Of a DNA stretch of 64,000 nt, positions 26,293 through 37,300 are shown one piece after another. The notes under the pieces are model-generated. The model was given only the letters and a program-made list of their open reading frames with translations, ran no database searches and was not told where the DNA came from. The position numbers were made by a program, and so were the translations under genes. This stretch comes from Utricularia gibba. Taxonomy: Eukaryota > Streptophyta > Magnoliopsida > Lamiales > Lentibulariaceae. The stretch spans positions 1,054,001-1,118,000 of the forward strand of contig NEEC01000016.1 of NCBI GenBank assembly GCA_002189035.1, written 5' to 3'. Position 1 is the stretch's first letter. Every line of letters starts with the position of its first letter.

Positions 26293-29186
26293 GATCTCTC
26301 TGTTGGGCAGTACACCAGACTTTAATTTAGAGGGTAAGAGTTTCTGATAAGGAAGGAACCGAGAAGGTGCGGAATGCACAAAGGCAGCCACCAGGAAACC
26401 AGGGACTAGGCTATAAAAAGATGCGTCGCGCAAACTAACCTCGCTTTTGGTGTTATTTTCAACAATGCCACCTCACCGCCTCCCTATCTACAAATGCACA
26501 TTAAATGTTAATTTATGTTTTAATCGACAAAATTACAAGAACAATTTAAATTAGTATAAATAGTTTAACACCCCTTCTAACCATCAATTTTATTATCTCT
26601 TTTTTATCCATTAATTTAATATTAATATTTTCTAAAATCATAAATTAAAACGGCATACCAAATTCACACACAGTGCTTAATTAAGATGAAAATAATTTGA
26701 TCCAAGGTAACTTTGAGCTTTTATACAGAATATTGAATTAAAATAGTTGAGTTAACGTGGAACGTGGCATGGTACACGCAAGTGACACATGCATGCACCT
26801 GCACACAAAAAAAAGCATGTAACATGCCATTTTTGTGTGACGTAGCTTGAGATAAGGCTTCCTTGTTGTTTTTGGCTGCTTCTTCTTTGTTTTGTCCCGT
26901 CGGTTTTTCGTCCCATTAAGGAGAGAGCACTCGCTAGTTATTGTAATAAATTCTTGTGTTAAAGAATAAGGTATATATTTGAAAAGTGTTATAAATTATA
27001 CAAGAATAGAATTAAAGTAGTTTCCAAACATTGCTTAAATAAGTGGTTGCTCAAACCATCTTTGACCATTGGATGCAACCTTTGTCATCATTCATTCTAA
27101 TAATCTCTTATTTTGTATTTCTAACATTTCATCTGCATTTAACATAGTTTTAAAAAAATTAATAAAACTTTAAAGTAATATTCTGAAAAAATTTTAAAAC
27201 CTATTTATACTTTTTAAAAATAAAAATAGTTTTATTTTAGAATATTCTTAATTATAAAAATAATTCTATCAAAAACATTTTTAAAATTATACTACAAAAG
27301 TTATTTTTAAAAAAAAAATACAAATTTGTTTACTTTTACTTCTTAGTTCTATTTTTCTAAAATAATTTTGAAAATTAAAAATAGGTTTCAAAAATTCTCA
27401 AAAACACTCCTTACATCTTGATGTTGTTATTTCATGTTGCAACCAAGTTTTATGTCACATTTACAAAGTGGCATTAAAATACTCAAATAACTCTTTTTTT
27501 TTTTGTTTTTTTCTCACATCACAACACACTTGTAATGAAAGACGAAAGAACATGAACAAGATCATGGGAAACGGATAAGGATTTCACGAGGGTGGAGAGC
27601 AGAGTTTGCAGGGAGAGTTAGTGGCAGAAGGAAGGCTGTTTCCCAAATAAGGAAACCGGGGGGTTGTGGATATGAATTGGGGTTCTCTTTGTCCAGGTGC
27701 ATGCATGAGAGGGAAGGAATGGCAACTCTGGATGCTCTCCTACAGTAGCTTGTGAAGGGGGTTGGTGTTCATTTGGCAACGAGTTTTGTCCGCATTCCAA
27801 CACATGGCCCACTGCGCATCATCACAAAACAACAACAACAACAACTCAAGTATGCCACCAACTCCATACTTAACCACTGCTCTGCTTCTCCAATCTGTTT
27901 TGCCGCTTTTTAGCAGCATTATGGCCCGAGGAGTTAGGGGGAAGAGAACTTTGGATCCGGCATTTGTAGCTGCCACACAGCTTTGAATGGGATGGGGAGG
28001 TGCAGTTTGAGAGTGGTATATTAAGTTATAGTCGATATAAAAAATTTAATATATAACTTTTAAATTTGACGTATTTTAATTACTTTTGTTGTAAATGATC
28101 TATCCCTAAACTTATTATATTATAACGTTATTATAACTATACATCATTATAAATAATATCCACAATTTTCATTCCAAAAATCATAAAATGCCAACACAAT
28201 ATAACCCTAATTAGGGATTTTGATTCATTGAACTTTATATGTGAATGCGAAAAAGGGTTATTATGAAATTTTGTTAGCTGTGAAATAAGAGTTGATTCAC
28301 AATAATTCATTTTTTAAAAATTTTGAAAATCATTTGAGTATTCATTGTATGATTTTGACAACTTGATATATCTTTTTTGTAATTTTGAAGTTTACAACCT
28401 TTATACTAGTTGAAATTTGATGTGTTGTTTTTTTCAATTTTCTCGGGATTGAGAATAATGAAATGGCATTGATTATGGTATACAAGTATAGAGTATGCAG
28501 AGAGGCGGGTGTATTGAATTGAATGGATGGGTGGTGCTCCTCGTTGTTTTAAGTTCACCATCTGTGCAAGAAACCCTTTTGACTTTGAGGTCCACACACT
28601 GTTGTCGCCTTCCCAGTTCCTTCTTTAATGTGTTGGTCCCTGAGCCCACCACCAATTCCATCACAACCTCATCTAAACGCACCCCACCCCTTTTTTTCTA
28701 TACTTCAAGCTTCCATTCTCCACGGAGGGGACCGACCCCTTTTTGCCACCGGCGAACAGGAGGAGCAACACTGCGTCTGCGTACTTGATTCAGAAACTAA
28801 AAGCTGGATGATTGATATGTATTATTGGAACCGGAACCCATTGTTGTGTCTTGAAAATGGAGGGAAAGGAAGGGTTCTTTTTCAAACTGGACTGTTCACC
28901 CTATGGAACAGTCTCTCTCCGACGTAGGTGCAGATGACAGAGCGTCAGACAGCATCTTCTCCAACTCCATCCATGGGATTAGGGTTTGGTAAAGCTGTGT
29001 GTGGTGTCTTGTGATAAGACGCAACCCTCAGCCGTTTTCAAACTGTCGATTTAAAGCATGTGGGAGTAGAATTTTCATGGAGGATGGGCCACCCACCATT
29101 CACATGCAACCTTACATTGGGTTACCCACTCCTCTCCTAGACCATTTCGGATGTACCAATCCATCTATTCTAAATTTTAACACTTT
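26293..29186. other. AT-rich intergenic region
   Basis: The HD-Zip promoter occupies the left end. The remainder is AT-rich with islands at 27540-28000 and 28490-29130. Short frames there (up to about 99 residues, both strands) match nothing I recognise. No tRNA or microRNA hairpin was identified. Confidence 0.5.
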
Positions 29187-29687
29187 TGTATTGAAATTAA
29201 AGATATAATGATTTGGACGATCACACGTGAATTACAAATATATCAAAAATATGGATCATATTATGAAAAATTAGGCTCAACTAATATGTGAGATCGTTGT
29301 GTTCTAATACTCGTCTTAAAGTTGAATTAGTTTTTGATCCAATTAAAACTTATTTTTTTTATTGTTAATGTATGTAGTGTTCAGATAATAAGTTGATTTA
29401 ATTTTTTTCATCTATGTTCAATACATCTTTTTTTTTTTTTTAATCATAATTCAAATTAATACAAAGCTATCTTGGTCACTAAGTCATGTCGCAAGGTGAA
29501 CGATTTAATATCGTATTGAAATTAAGAATCTAATAGATTGAACAAACACACAAAAAATTCAGATATACAAAAAATTTTCATTATATTAAAAAGAATTAAA
29601 CACAATCAATTAATATTGATATGTAATTTCTTATATATTTAATTATTTTACTTTAAAATTCAAATGTGAGATTATTTTGTTCTAATA
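29187..29687 (-). mobile_element. TRIM-like miniature LTR element, copy 1 (eroded)
   Basis: Two related terminal segments (about 29187-29309 and 29512-29687) both start, on the minus strand, with TATTAGAACA and share TGTATTGAAATTAA-like ends. The start sites are 378 bases apart. The arrangement and sequence match the element at 39337-39886. The primer-binding site next to the right-hand LTR is no longer recognisable. There is no coding capacity, which is normal for TRIM elements. Confidence 0.6.
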
Positions 29688-31090
29688 ATTTGCAAACCTT
29701 TGGGTCTACATTTTCACAAATAATATAATCATTGGTTTGTCATCGATAGTCAAATTTCCAACTTACGATTCTCAAAGTAAATATTTTTGAAAAAGCAAGC
29801 ATCATGTTTAATGATAAGGGGAGGGTGCACGCCAAGGTGAGTGCACATGGTGGGAGCCCGCACCGTTTCTTTCCACGCGTCGTCACCTGAACCCTCGCCG
29901 CCGGGGGACCGGAATCCCCATTTCTCCCTCCCAAAGTTCACATTTTTATTCTCTTGCAATACATATGATAGCACACTTGGATGCGAGAGGACGCTGCGTT
30001 GGACCCCTGGTTCTCAGATGCGACAAAGAGCAACACGTATCAGCCATGGCTAGTCCTCTGAAAGACCTGAGACCCACCTCGGATTCCCCATATGGATCAC
30101 AGACGCCACGTCTCCGTAAGGCTAAATTGACCCACCGAAGACACTCAACAGGGCTCCCCACCCAGACGGCATGCTCCATCTCTGCGGTTGGAGTTATTTA
30201 AAGCGAAGACGACAAAGCAGGGCATGGATGCGCAGTGAATATAAAAACGAAGTGATGCCCGGAGCAGGGCTACGGGTTCCAAAAAAAGAAAGGAAAAGAA
30301 GAACAAAGTTGGGTCCCAATGAAGAACACTAGCAAGAAACAGGGCAACGGGGCGGCCATGGTATTATTGGAACAGGGTATTTAAAACCCTAGGGAAGTGA
30401 ATTAAACGACATCCATTTGGTATGTAATATAAAATTGGTGAGTGCAAGAAAAATGATCCCTTATATGTAAAAAGTTGTTCTTAATGTGTAAGAAAGAAAG
30501 GGATTAACCATTGTATATGTAAAAAATTGGTCGTAATGAATGATATAGAAATGTTTGATGTCCATTTTTCTAAATGAACAGCATTTGTGTCACATTTTTT
30601 AGAGAAGTAATTTCCATAAAATAAAAATTCATGCTTAATAGTTTTTTTTTAAAAAAAATAGGGGTGACCAAGTATAAAACAAAAAGCCTACGTAAGGATG
30701 AATGGAGTGGTGTACAACAACAGGTCTGGTATTGTGTGTGGAACTGAGGGGAGTGGCGTTCTGCGCTCTCAGGGGCAGCTCCGTACTGGGCAGCGGCATG
30801 GCGAGGCAGGCGATTTGGGGCTATGGGCGCCACCCACAGAAAGACAAGAGCCTATAGACACCCACAGGAAGATGGCTCGAGAACATATCGCAGTTTGTCT
30901 CACGAAAAGGAGTGAACTTGGGCCAGAGGTTAACTCAGAGCCCAGGACTCCACCCTCCTCGCTTGCAGTGTTTTGGAGGGCTTTCTGGGTCGATTACTAA
31001 GGTTGCTCAGATGCTGTAATAACTTGCAGTAAGCTTGGGGCCTGATGAATCTACTACGGAAGCAAATCTTCCTCAGATGCTGAGATTTGG
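29688..31090. other. Spacer between the TRIM copy and the 110-bp repeat
   Basis: A more balanced stretch lies at 29810-30260 and another at 30690-31090. A 100-residue frame at 30698-31000 (+) has no recognisable family. A further CTTGGGGCCTGATGA segment at about 31034-31048 is a partial unit of the neighbouring minisatellite. Confidence 0.5.
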
Positions 31091-31310
31091 GGATGTAAGC
31101 TTGGGGCCTGATAAGCTTGGCGGTAATGGAGTTTGAATAACTTGCATCGGGTCGGATCAGACAAGAACCCGGCTCAGCGCGACGTATCCAGCAGGCTGGG
31201 GGATGTAAGCTTGGGGCCTGATGAGGTTTGCGCTAATGGAGTTTGAATAACTTGCACTGGGTCGGATCAGACAACATCCTGGTTCAGCGCGACATATCCA
31301 GCAGGATGAT
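31091..31310. repeat. Minisatellite, two 110-bp units
   Basis: Units at 31091-31200 and 31201-31310 align without gaps and differ at about 14 of 110 positions. Both carry GTAAGCTTGGGGCCTGAT, GGAGTTTGAATAACTTGCA and GGGTCGGATCAGACAA. A partial third unit precedes them. Unlike the other tandem repeats in this window it is not AT-rich. Confidence 0.9.
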
Positions 31311-31724
31311 TGATGCACACTTTTAACCCGTTATGTTAAGGATCCTTATCCTGTGTTTGAGTAAGGCCAGGCGGTTGTACCACTGACACCAACGGTTCAG
31401 CTATTTGCACGTGGGGCAATCAATGAGCAGATTGCAGCCTTCATCCGAAAGCAGACATCTTGTCTGAACTTTCACGGCGGAGCGCGATAAAGAAACAGGG
31501 GTGAAATGTCCCTGCAGATAGAATTCGGAGATGAAATCTCTCTGTCACGAATCAAAATGGCATCTTTCTTTCAACTTTCAAGTAAAGAGAATGTCCTTGT
31601 GTGTAGGTTGAAACCTCCATCTCCATCTCAAAGAACATTACATACATACAGCTAAGGAATATTAAGGGTTTACATGTTGCTGCAAACCTGAGGCAGCAGG
31701 AGTTTGTGTTTGCAAATCCACTAA
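31311..31724. other. 3' flank of the BES1/BZR1 homologue
   Basis: Probably includes the 3' UTR of the gene ending at 31725. No other feature is recognised. Confidence 0.5.
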
Positions 31725-32852
31725 TCATGCACTAGTTTTTGCTGACCCAAGTCTGAGCTCCAACTCATCCCTCCCAACATTATGTATAACTTCACCTTCC
31801 CAAGCCTTCACACCGCATTCTTGATGTTTGAATTTCTGATCAAGTGAAGTAACACACTTTTCTCCTCCATATCTAATGTCTTCCAGGGGTTTCATCATCT
31901 TATGGGAAGGTGAAAAGGTAGGAGCTGGTGCTGACACTGTACTGAAACTGAAACCCTGTGTATCGGATTCTGGTTCCGGGATCGGATTTAAAAGGTGACT
32001 TCTTTTGATTTTGGGACTGGGTGGGGCAGAGGAAGCAAAAATTGGGTTACTAAGAGAGGAATACATTGATTTTCTTGAATCAAACTGAAAGAGTGGCTTG
32101 GGATTTGACCCTCTGGTTGGAGAGGAAGGTGGAGGAGTTATTGGGGCACTAGAGGACATGCGTAGAGGAGGAAATGATGAAGGAACTGATGACATGTTGC
32201 AGAGAAAAGGGAGACTATATGATGATGAATTTTCTTCACAGCTGTTGGGGCTTGGAAAAGATGATGAATTCGGGTACGGTTGAACTGAAGAACACCGGCG
32301 AGTATTCCTTGATTCCAGCAGAGTCTCTGGTTGGGGTGGCTTGCAGCCCTGAATGAAAGTTAGCAACATATAAATCAATTCGATCGCCATGGTGATTCAC
32401 AGAACGTTGAAAAAACTCGGAAGAGGTAGAGACATGAACCTCCAACTTGATATCAATCTAGACAACTGGCGATTTTCAACCAAATTTAAGGCAGATCAAA
32501 ACCATATCAATAAACTTTTTTGAAAGCACCATCGATTGAACAAACTCGAATATGAATCCCTAACTGAAGATGAAAAAAAGAGGGATCAACCAAATCAAAG
32601 GCTATGTCGAATGAATCAACAGACCTTGCGATAAGTGGTTCCATCTTCTTCAACAACCCAGCCAGCTTCCCTACACAGAGCCTTCAAAACTTCGTTGTTA
32701 TCACAGTGTTTGGGAAGCTTGTAACCCCCCTGAGATCGAAGTCCCGCGTACACCTTGGCCGCGATTGCTCTTCTCCTCCTCTCACGGCGCTTATTGTTCT
32801 CCCTCTCCTTCCACGTTGGCTGCCTCCCCGCCGATGCACCCATCGCCGTCAT
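31725..32852 (-). CDS. BES1/BZR1 homologue (BEH), brassinosteroid-responsive transcription factor
   Basis: These factors carry the brassinosteroid signal in the nucleus and are controlled by GSK3-like kinases and 14-3-3 proteins. Exon 1 is 32625-32852 and exon 2 is 31725-32348, giving 283 residues. The atypical bHLH-like DNA-binding region is [20 protein letters not shown], then [20 protein letters not shown] and [11 protein letters not shown] at the exon junction, the family's standard intron position. [20 protein letters not shown] holds the proline-rich GSK3 sites and 14-3-3-like context. [12 protein letters not shown] precedes the C-terminal EAR-type LELRLG. A PEST-like stretch lies around [11 protein letters not shown]. 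The protein is shorter than BZR1/BES1, mainly in the middle, so a BEH assignment fits better than BZR1 itself. Confidence 0.95.
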
Positions 32853-33270
32853 ACTCCAACTCGCCGGCGCCGGATCCTCCCACTCCCTCTCGTTCCGTAT
32901 TATTGAACTCCCGGCACGCGGGCGAGACCGCTCAATTAGTAGGAAACTTGTGGCCCCCACCCACATGCGCGCCTCGTTTTATTTGGAAAAAAGTTGGCTT
33001 TTTTAAATAAATATTGTTTTTTGTTTTTTTTATTGGTGGAATAAGTCCAAAAATTAGATTCTATGCATCTGAATTTCCCAGGAAATGAAAATTATTAAAA
33101 TTAAATTTTATTGGAAAATATTAAAAAAAACATATTTCTAAAATTAGAAAACGCCGATATGAGAGAGCATATGTATTAACATGCATTCTGTGGACGGGGA
33201 TGGGGGGCTCATCGGAGAAAGCAGGGAGCGCGGCCGCCATTAATGGCGAAGGAAGAAAACCCGGAAGATC
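32853..33270. other. BEH promoter and AS1-like 3' flank
   Basis: AT-rich stretch between two genes on the same strand. No separate feature is recognised. Confidence 0.5.
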
Positions 33271-34224
33271 TCAGTGGGCCCCGCTCCCGAGCTGCTCGAG
33301 GAGCTTCAACAGTTTGGCGTGGTGACTGCACCAGGCCTCCATTATCTTTGCTTCTTTGGCTTCCGACTCCGCCTGCACCGCCTTCACTTTCTCCCTGCAC
33401 TCCCCTTCCAGTCTGCTCGCGAACGCCGCACCTTCATCTCTCACCCTCTGTATCTCCGCCTCGATCTCCTCCGTCTTCTCCCTCCGCCGTCGGGCCTTCT
33501 CCGATTCGAGCTGCTGCTCCACCCGCGTGAGCCGCCATGTCGCCTCCTTCTTGTGCCGCACCCAATTCTCCTTCCCCTCTTCCAGCTCCTGAATTAGGGT
33601 CCCTAATTGCTGAATCTGTAGAAACCTAGGGATTCCCGTCGAGGGCTCCAGCTCCGAGGGCGATAAAGTCAGACTAACCGAGGGGGACGAGGAGGAGGAG
33701 CTCGTCGCAGTGTTCATCCACGGAGGGAGAATCACCGGCGGTTCCGTCAATGCCGGGGGTGTCTCCGGTAACGGAAGATTTTTCAACCCTCCTAGCAGCT
33801 TCGGCTGAACATATTTCTCAGCGAAAGTATCTAGAATATGGTCGTATTTACCCGAATTGTCAGGCGACCCATCGGATTCCCCTCTGTTCAACTGCTTAAG
33901 CTGCTTCTCCTTGAAAACCTCCCACCATTTCCCCAGACGCTTGGCGGTACGGCCGGGCACCTCAGCGGCGATCTTCTTCCATTTGTTACCATACTTAGCC
34001 TGAAGAGAAATGACGAGATTCTGCTCCTCGAGGGTGAGCGACCCTTTCTTAATCCCCGGCTTGAGGTAATTTTTCCAACGCTCGAGACACGACTTGGGGT
34101 CGCGGTTCAGAGATGCAACCCCCATTCGTTGAGAAATGAGGTTCCATTCTTTGGGGCCGTACTGCTTGACGTAGGCTCGGAGGAGGGCGTCTTCTTCCGG
34201 CTGCCACCGCTGCCGTTCCTTCAT
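33271..34224 (-). CDS. AS1: AS1 / ROUGH SHEATH2 / PHANTASTICA-type MYB factor
   Basis: With its LBD partner AS2, this nuclear R2R3 MYB represses class I KNOX genes and sets leaf polarity. The single intronless exon encodes 317 residues. R2 starts at MKERQRWQPEEDALLRAYVK and ends at LERWKNYLKPGIKKGSL; R3 follows with VISLQAKYGNKWKKIAAEVP, GRTAKRLGKWWEVFKEKQLK. KYDHILDTFAEKYVQPKL and a Pro/Ser-rich middle (SVSLTLSPSE) lead to the conserved C-terminal coiled coil (RHKKEATWRLTRVEQQLESE; KAKIMEAW-like end). R2R3 genes usually have introns, but AS1-type genes characteristically lack them in the coding part. The region SLQAKYGNKWKK and YDHIL.TFAEKYVQP is closer to monocot RS2 than to eudicot AS1 as I remember them. 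The tail is shorter than in Arabidopsis AS1. Confidence 0.97.
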   Translation of the reverse strand: MKERQRWQPEEDALLRAYVKQYGPKEWNLISQRMGVASLNRDPKSCLERWKNYLKPGIKKGSLTLEEQNLVISLQAKYGNKWKKIAAEVPGRTAKRLGKWWEVFKEKQLKQLNRGESDGSPDNSGKYDHILDTFAEKYVQPKLLGGLKNLPLPETPPALTEPPVILPPWMNTATSSSSSSPSVSLTLSPSELEPSTGIPRFLQIQQLGTLIQELEEGKENWVRHKKEATWRLTRVEQQLESEKARRRREKTEEIEAEIQRVRDEGAAFASRLEGECREKVKAVQAESEAKEAKIMEAWCSHHAKLLKLLEQLGSGAH

Positions 34225-34316
34225 CTTGTCGCCGTCGTCATGAACACAGAAGTAGAAGAAGAAGACGAAGACGGGAATTTGATTCCTTTTTGTGTGTGGG
34301 GGATATGAATATGATA

Positions 34317-34324
34317 TTTATATA
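34317..34324 (-). promoter_or_regulatory. TATA box of the AS1-like gene
   Basis: TATATAAA on the minus strand is 92 bases before the ATG at 34224. Confidence 0.6.
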
Positions 34325-37300
34325 GCAGCGGGGGTGGGGAGCAGGGGATTTTTGCAGGGATGGGGAGGTTGACAGTGACGGCACGGGAGCCGGGAGGCCA
34401 GCTGTAGGGTGAGGGCCCTCCATTTTCCGGTGGTGTACCCCAACTCTAACCCTAGCCCAGGTCAGGGATCGGAACAGTTTTGTATCAAAGATGCCCAGCC
34501 CAGATTCCCCCCATTATTCACATTCCACGCGCCGCCTCCTATTCGGATTTTGAATTCACTTTTAAATTTCCTAAAATTATTTGATAAATCCATTACTTGA
34601 AGGATGGAGTTTTTGGATAATATTCTAAATTATAGTCAGTATAAAAAATCTAATATTTAACTTTCATAATTACATCATAATATTTTTATTTTATTTTTTA
34701 TAAATAATTTAATTTCAAACTTATAAAATTATATATTTCATATTTCATATTTCATATTTTGATATTTATTGTATGGTTTTAACAATTATTTGGATTTTAT
34801 TTTATATTTAACTCTTAATATTTGAATTTTTATTATATATTTAATTTTTCATATTTATTTCATTTTTAAAAATTTTAAAAACTATTTTGATTTTTATAAT
34901 ATTGGTTTTGACAATCTAGCTTGTTTTTTTGTAATTTTAAAATTTGAAGTTTAAACTCATTACTTAAATTTATGTTCAGTTTTATTTATTAAAAAATACT
35001 TTTCAACTTTTTTAGAATTAATTTTAATAAAATAAAAATTATATTTATGTAACTTTTTAAAATTAAAAATATTTTTGGTTTATTAAAATTATATTTATTT
35101 ATAATAATAAAATTTATTTGAGTTTCAGAGGTCGTGCGTGTGTATTTTTCAAATGGCGGTTGGAGGTGACGCGGTGGGGGGTGCGAGTAGGGAGAGGATA
35201 AAGATGTAGGGAGAGACGCATCAACGGATTTCTCGGATCTGCTGTGGGGGTGACCATTGAAGGGTTGTCGGTCCGACGCCGCGGTCTGATTCAGTGCAGT
35301 GTCCACTTGTGCGGCCCCACGCTACGCGCCAAATCGAGAAAAGATGCAGACAAAAAAATCAGTAAATAAAAAACATTTAAATAAATTAACTTCCAATCAA
35401 CCTCCCCTTTAGTTGTACTATTTTCCCATTTTCCAGATCCCTCGTGTTTTTTTAATATCAATATGCATTTTCCAAGAAATAAAAACCCTTTTAAGTATAT
35501 TTATTATTATTACAAAATTAACAAAAAATGTAACAAGTCACCGATCAGCCCAACACAAGGGCCCAAGGCGAAGGTCACGTGGACGTGATGTAGTAAACCA
35601 ACAACGACGGGTCTTGGTCCGCGCACGTGCCTGATTTTCTTTAATATTTTTTAGAAATAAAAATAATAACCTATTTTGTTCGAGAAACTTATTTAAATAC
35701 CTTTTGACACGTGCTCTTTAACATTATTATGGGGTTTGTTTAGGTATATATTTCAAATATTTTATATTTTTAAAAACATTAATTACTTTTATTTTTTAAA
35801 AAAATATTTTCGAAAAATATTTTCAATAGAACAACCCAGCAAACCCTAGGATGAATAGATTAACTCGGAATTTTAAAAATAATGTATATGCTGATGGATC
35901 GAACCCGGTTTGACCAATTCAAACATGTTTCCAAAGCAAACCGGTGCTTTCCCGTTCGTTATTAGAACGGGCAGGCTTCTGTGTTTGTAATGGGCAGGGC
36001 TTCTGGATTAAAGAGTGGGCTTTTAATAGGCCTAACAAGGATTATTTTTCGATGGAGAAATCAAGCCCATCCTTTACAGGCCCGATACTCGAGCGAAGCC
36101 GAGCTTTCCGGTAAATTTCGAGCTCGATCTCAAGCTCATCGAGCTCAAGAAAACTTGGCTCGAACTCGGGCTCGATTCCAGCCCAAAAATATGCATCGAG
36201 CCTAAAAATGCATTTCGAGCCCAAAATGTGCTTTCTTGAGCCCAAAAATTTGCCTCCTCGAGCCTCGAGCCTTGAAATGCAAAGCTCGAGCTGGGTTCGA
36301 CTGTTGGCTCGAGCTCGATATTGACTCGGCTCGAACTTGTTCTTCTTTGTGGTTGACGTCGCCAAACAGAAATTCTTGATGATTTCAGTGTACTTTTTCT
36401 TGCGTTCTTCTCCAAATGCTTCCAGATCAAACCTCGGCGTGTGCACTGTGCTGTACCTTGTTTTTTCCACAAAAAGGGGAATCGAAACAATCGCAGCTCT
36501 GTGTTTGCCCTAGTTCTTTCTGCTGGTCCCAAAAAAGGTAAATCATTAACCAATCATCAAAAAGCAGATCCCCCCCAAATTCTGTACACCTAAAATTTTT
36601 CACTTCTCATTCTCCCTTCCTCGTAGATCTCATCGCCAGATGAGAAAAATCGGTGCTTTGATTTGGAAGAAGAGCTGAAGTCACGCTTCGAATAGCATGG
36701 CTCGTGAATTTAGGTTTTTTCAACTATTCGTTGCTTCCGCAGGTAAACCCCTAATTTCTCAAACTGGGTTTTCTTTTTTCTTAGCAATTCAAACATTCCA
36801 TAGTGTTCTCTATCATGAAGTTGATATGTGTTCTGCATCTTGATTCATGTAGCGATGTTCGATATGCTGTGATCAGAGTTTTAACAGCTGCAGCAGTTCA
36901 ATTGAATCAACCTGCACAATCAATAGTATTCGTTGTAGCTCACTCTGGTAGTAGAATAGTAGCAGAAGCTCAGTACAACAGAATATCCACAACTATTGTT
37001 GCAGGCGTTGATCATTTCGTGAAGCCTTTAGGCTTGAGGTTTGCTCCTTTTCCTCTTGCCTTAGAAATCATCCATGCTGCGCAGCTGAGAGCATTTCTGC
37101 TGAGTTTCTTCAAGACCATGCTCAAGACACGCTTCCTCTGCTTGGGAACCACCCCCCATGGCTTCGTGTATCGCCCCATCCCTTCTTTGCCTTCTTCAGT
37201 TCAATTCCTGCTTCTTCCCAGGCAAAAGCACCTGCATATAAAGAAGAACCCACGCGGTTTTTAGGAAACGCGAGAAAAGTTCATCTACCTGATCAACTTG

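Noticed and set aside
30698-31000. 100-residue plus-strand frame
   Set aside because: No domain, no splice partners and adjacent to a tandem repeat; treated as spacer.
31020-31320. Box C/D snoRNA cluster
   Set aside because: TGATGA and CTGA words occur in the 110-bp units, but spacing and terminal stems do not fit snoRNAs.
35880-35930. tRNA-like ACCGGGTTCGATCC on the minus strand
   Set aside because: Only the T-arm resembles a tRNA; no anticodon arm or A-box was found.
36042-36553. 142- and 159-residue minus-strand frames
   Set aside because: Open only because of the CTCGAG-rich repeat; peptides are low complexity and two frames are open at once.
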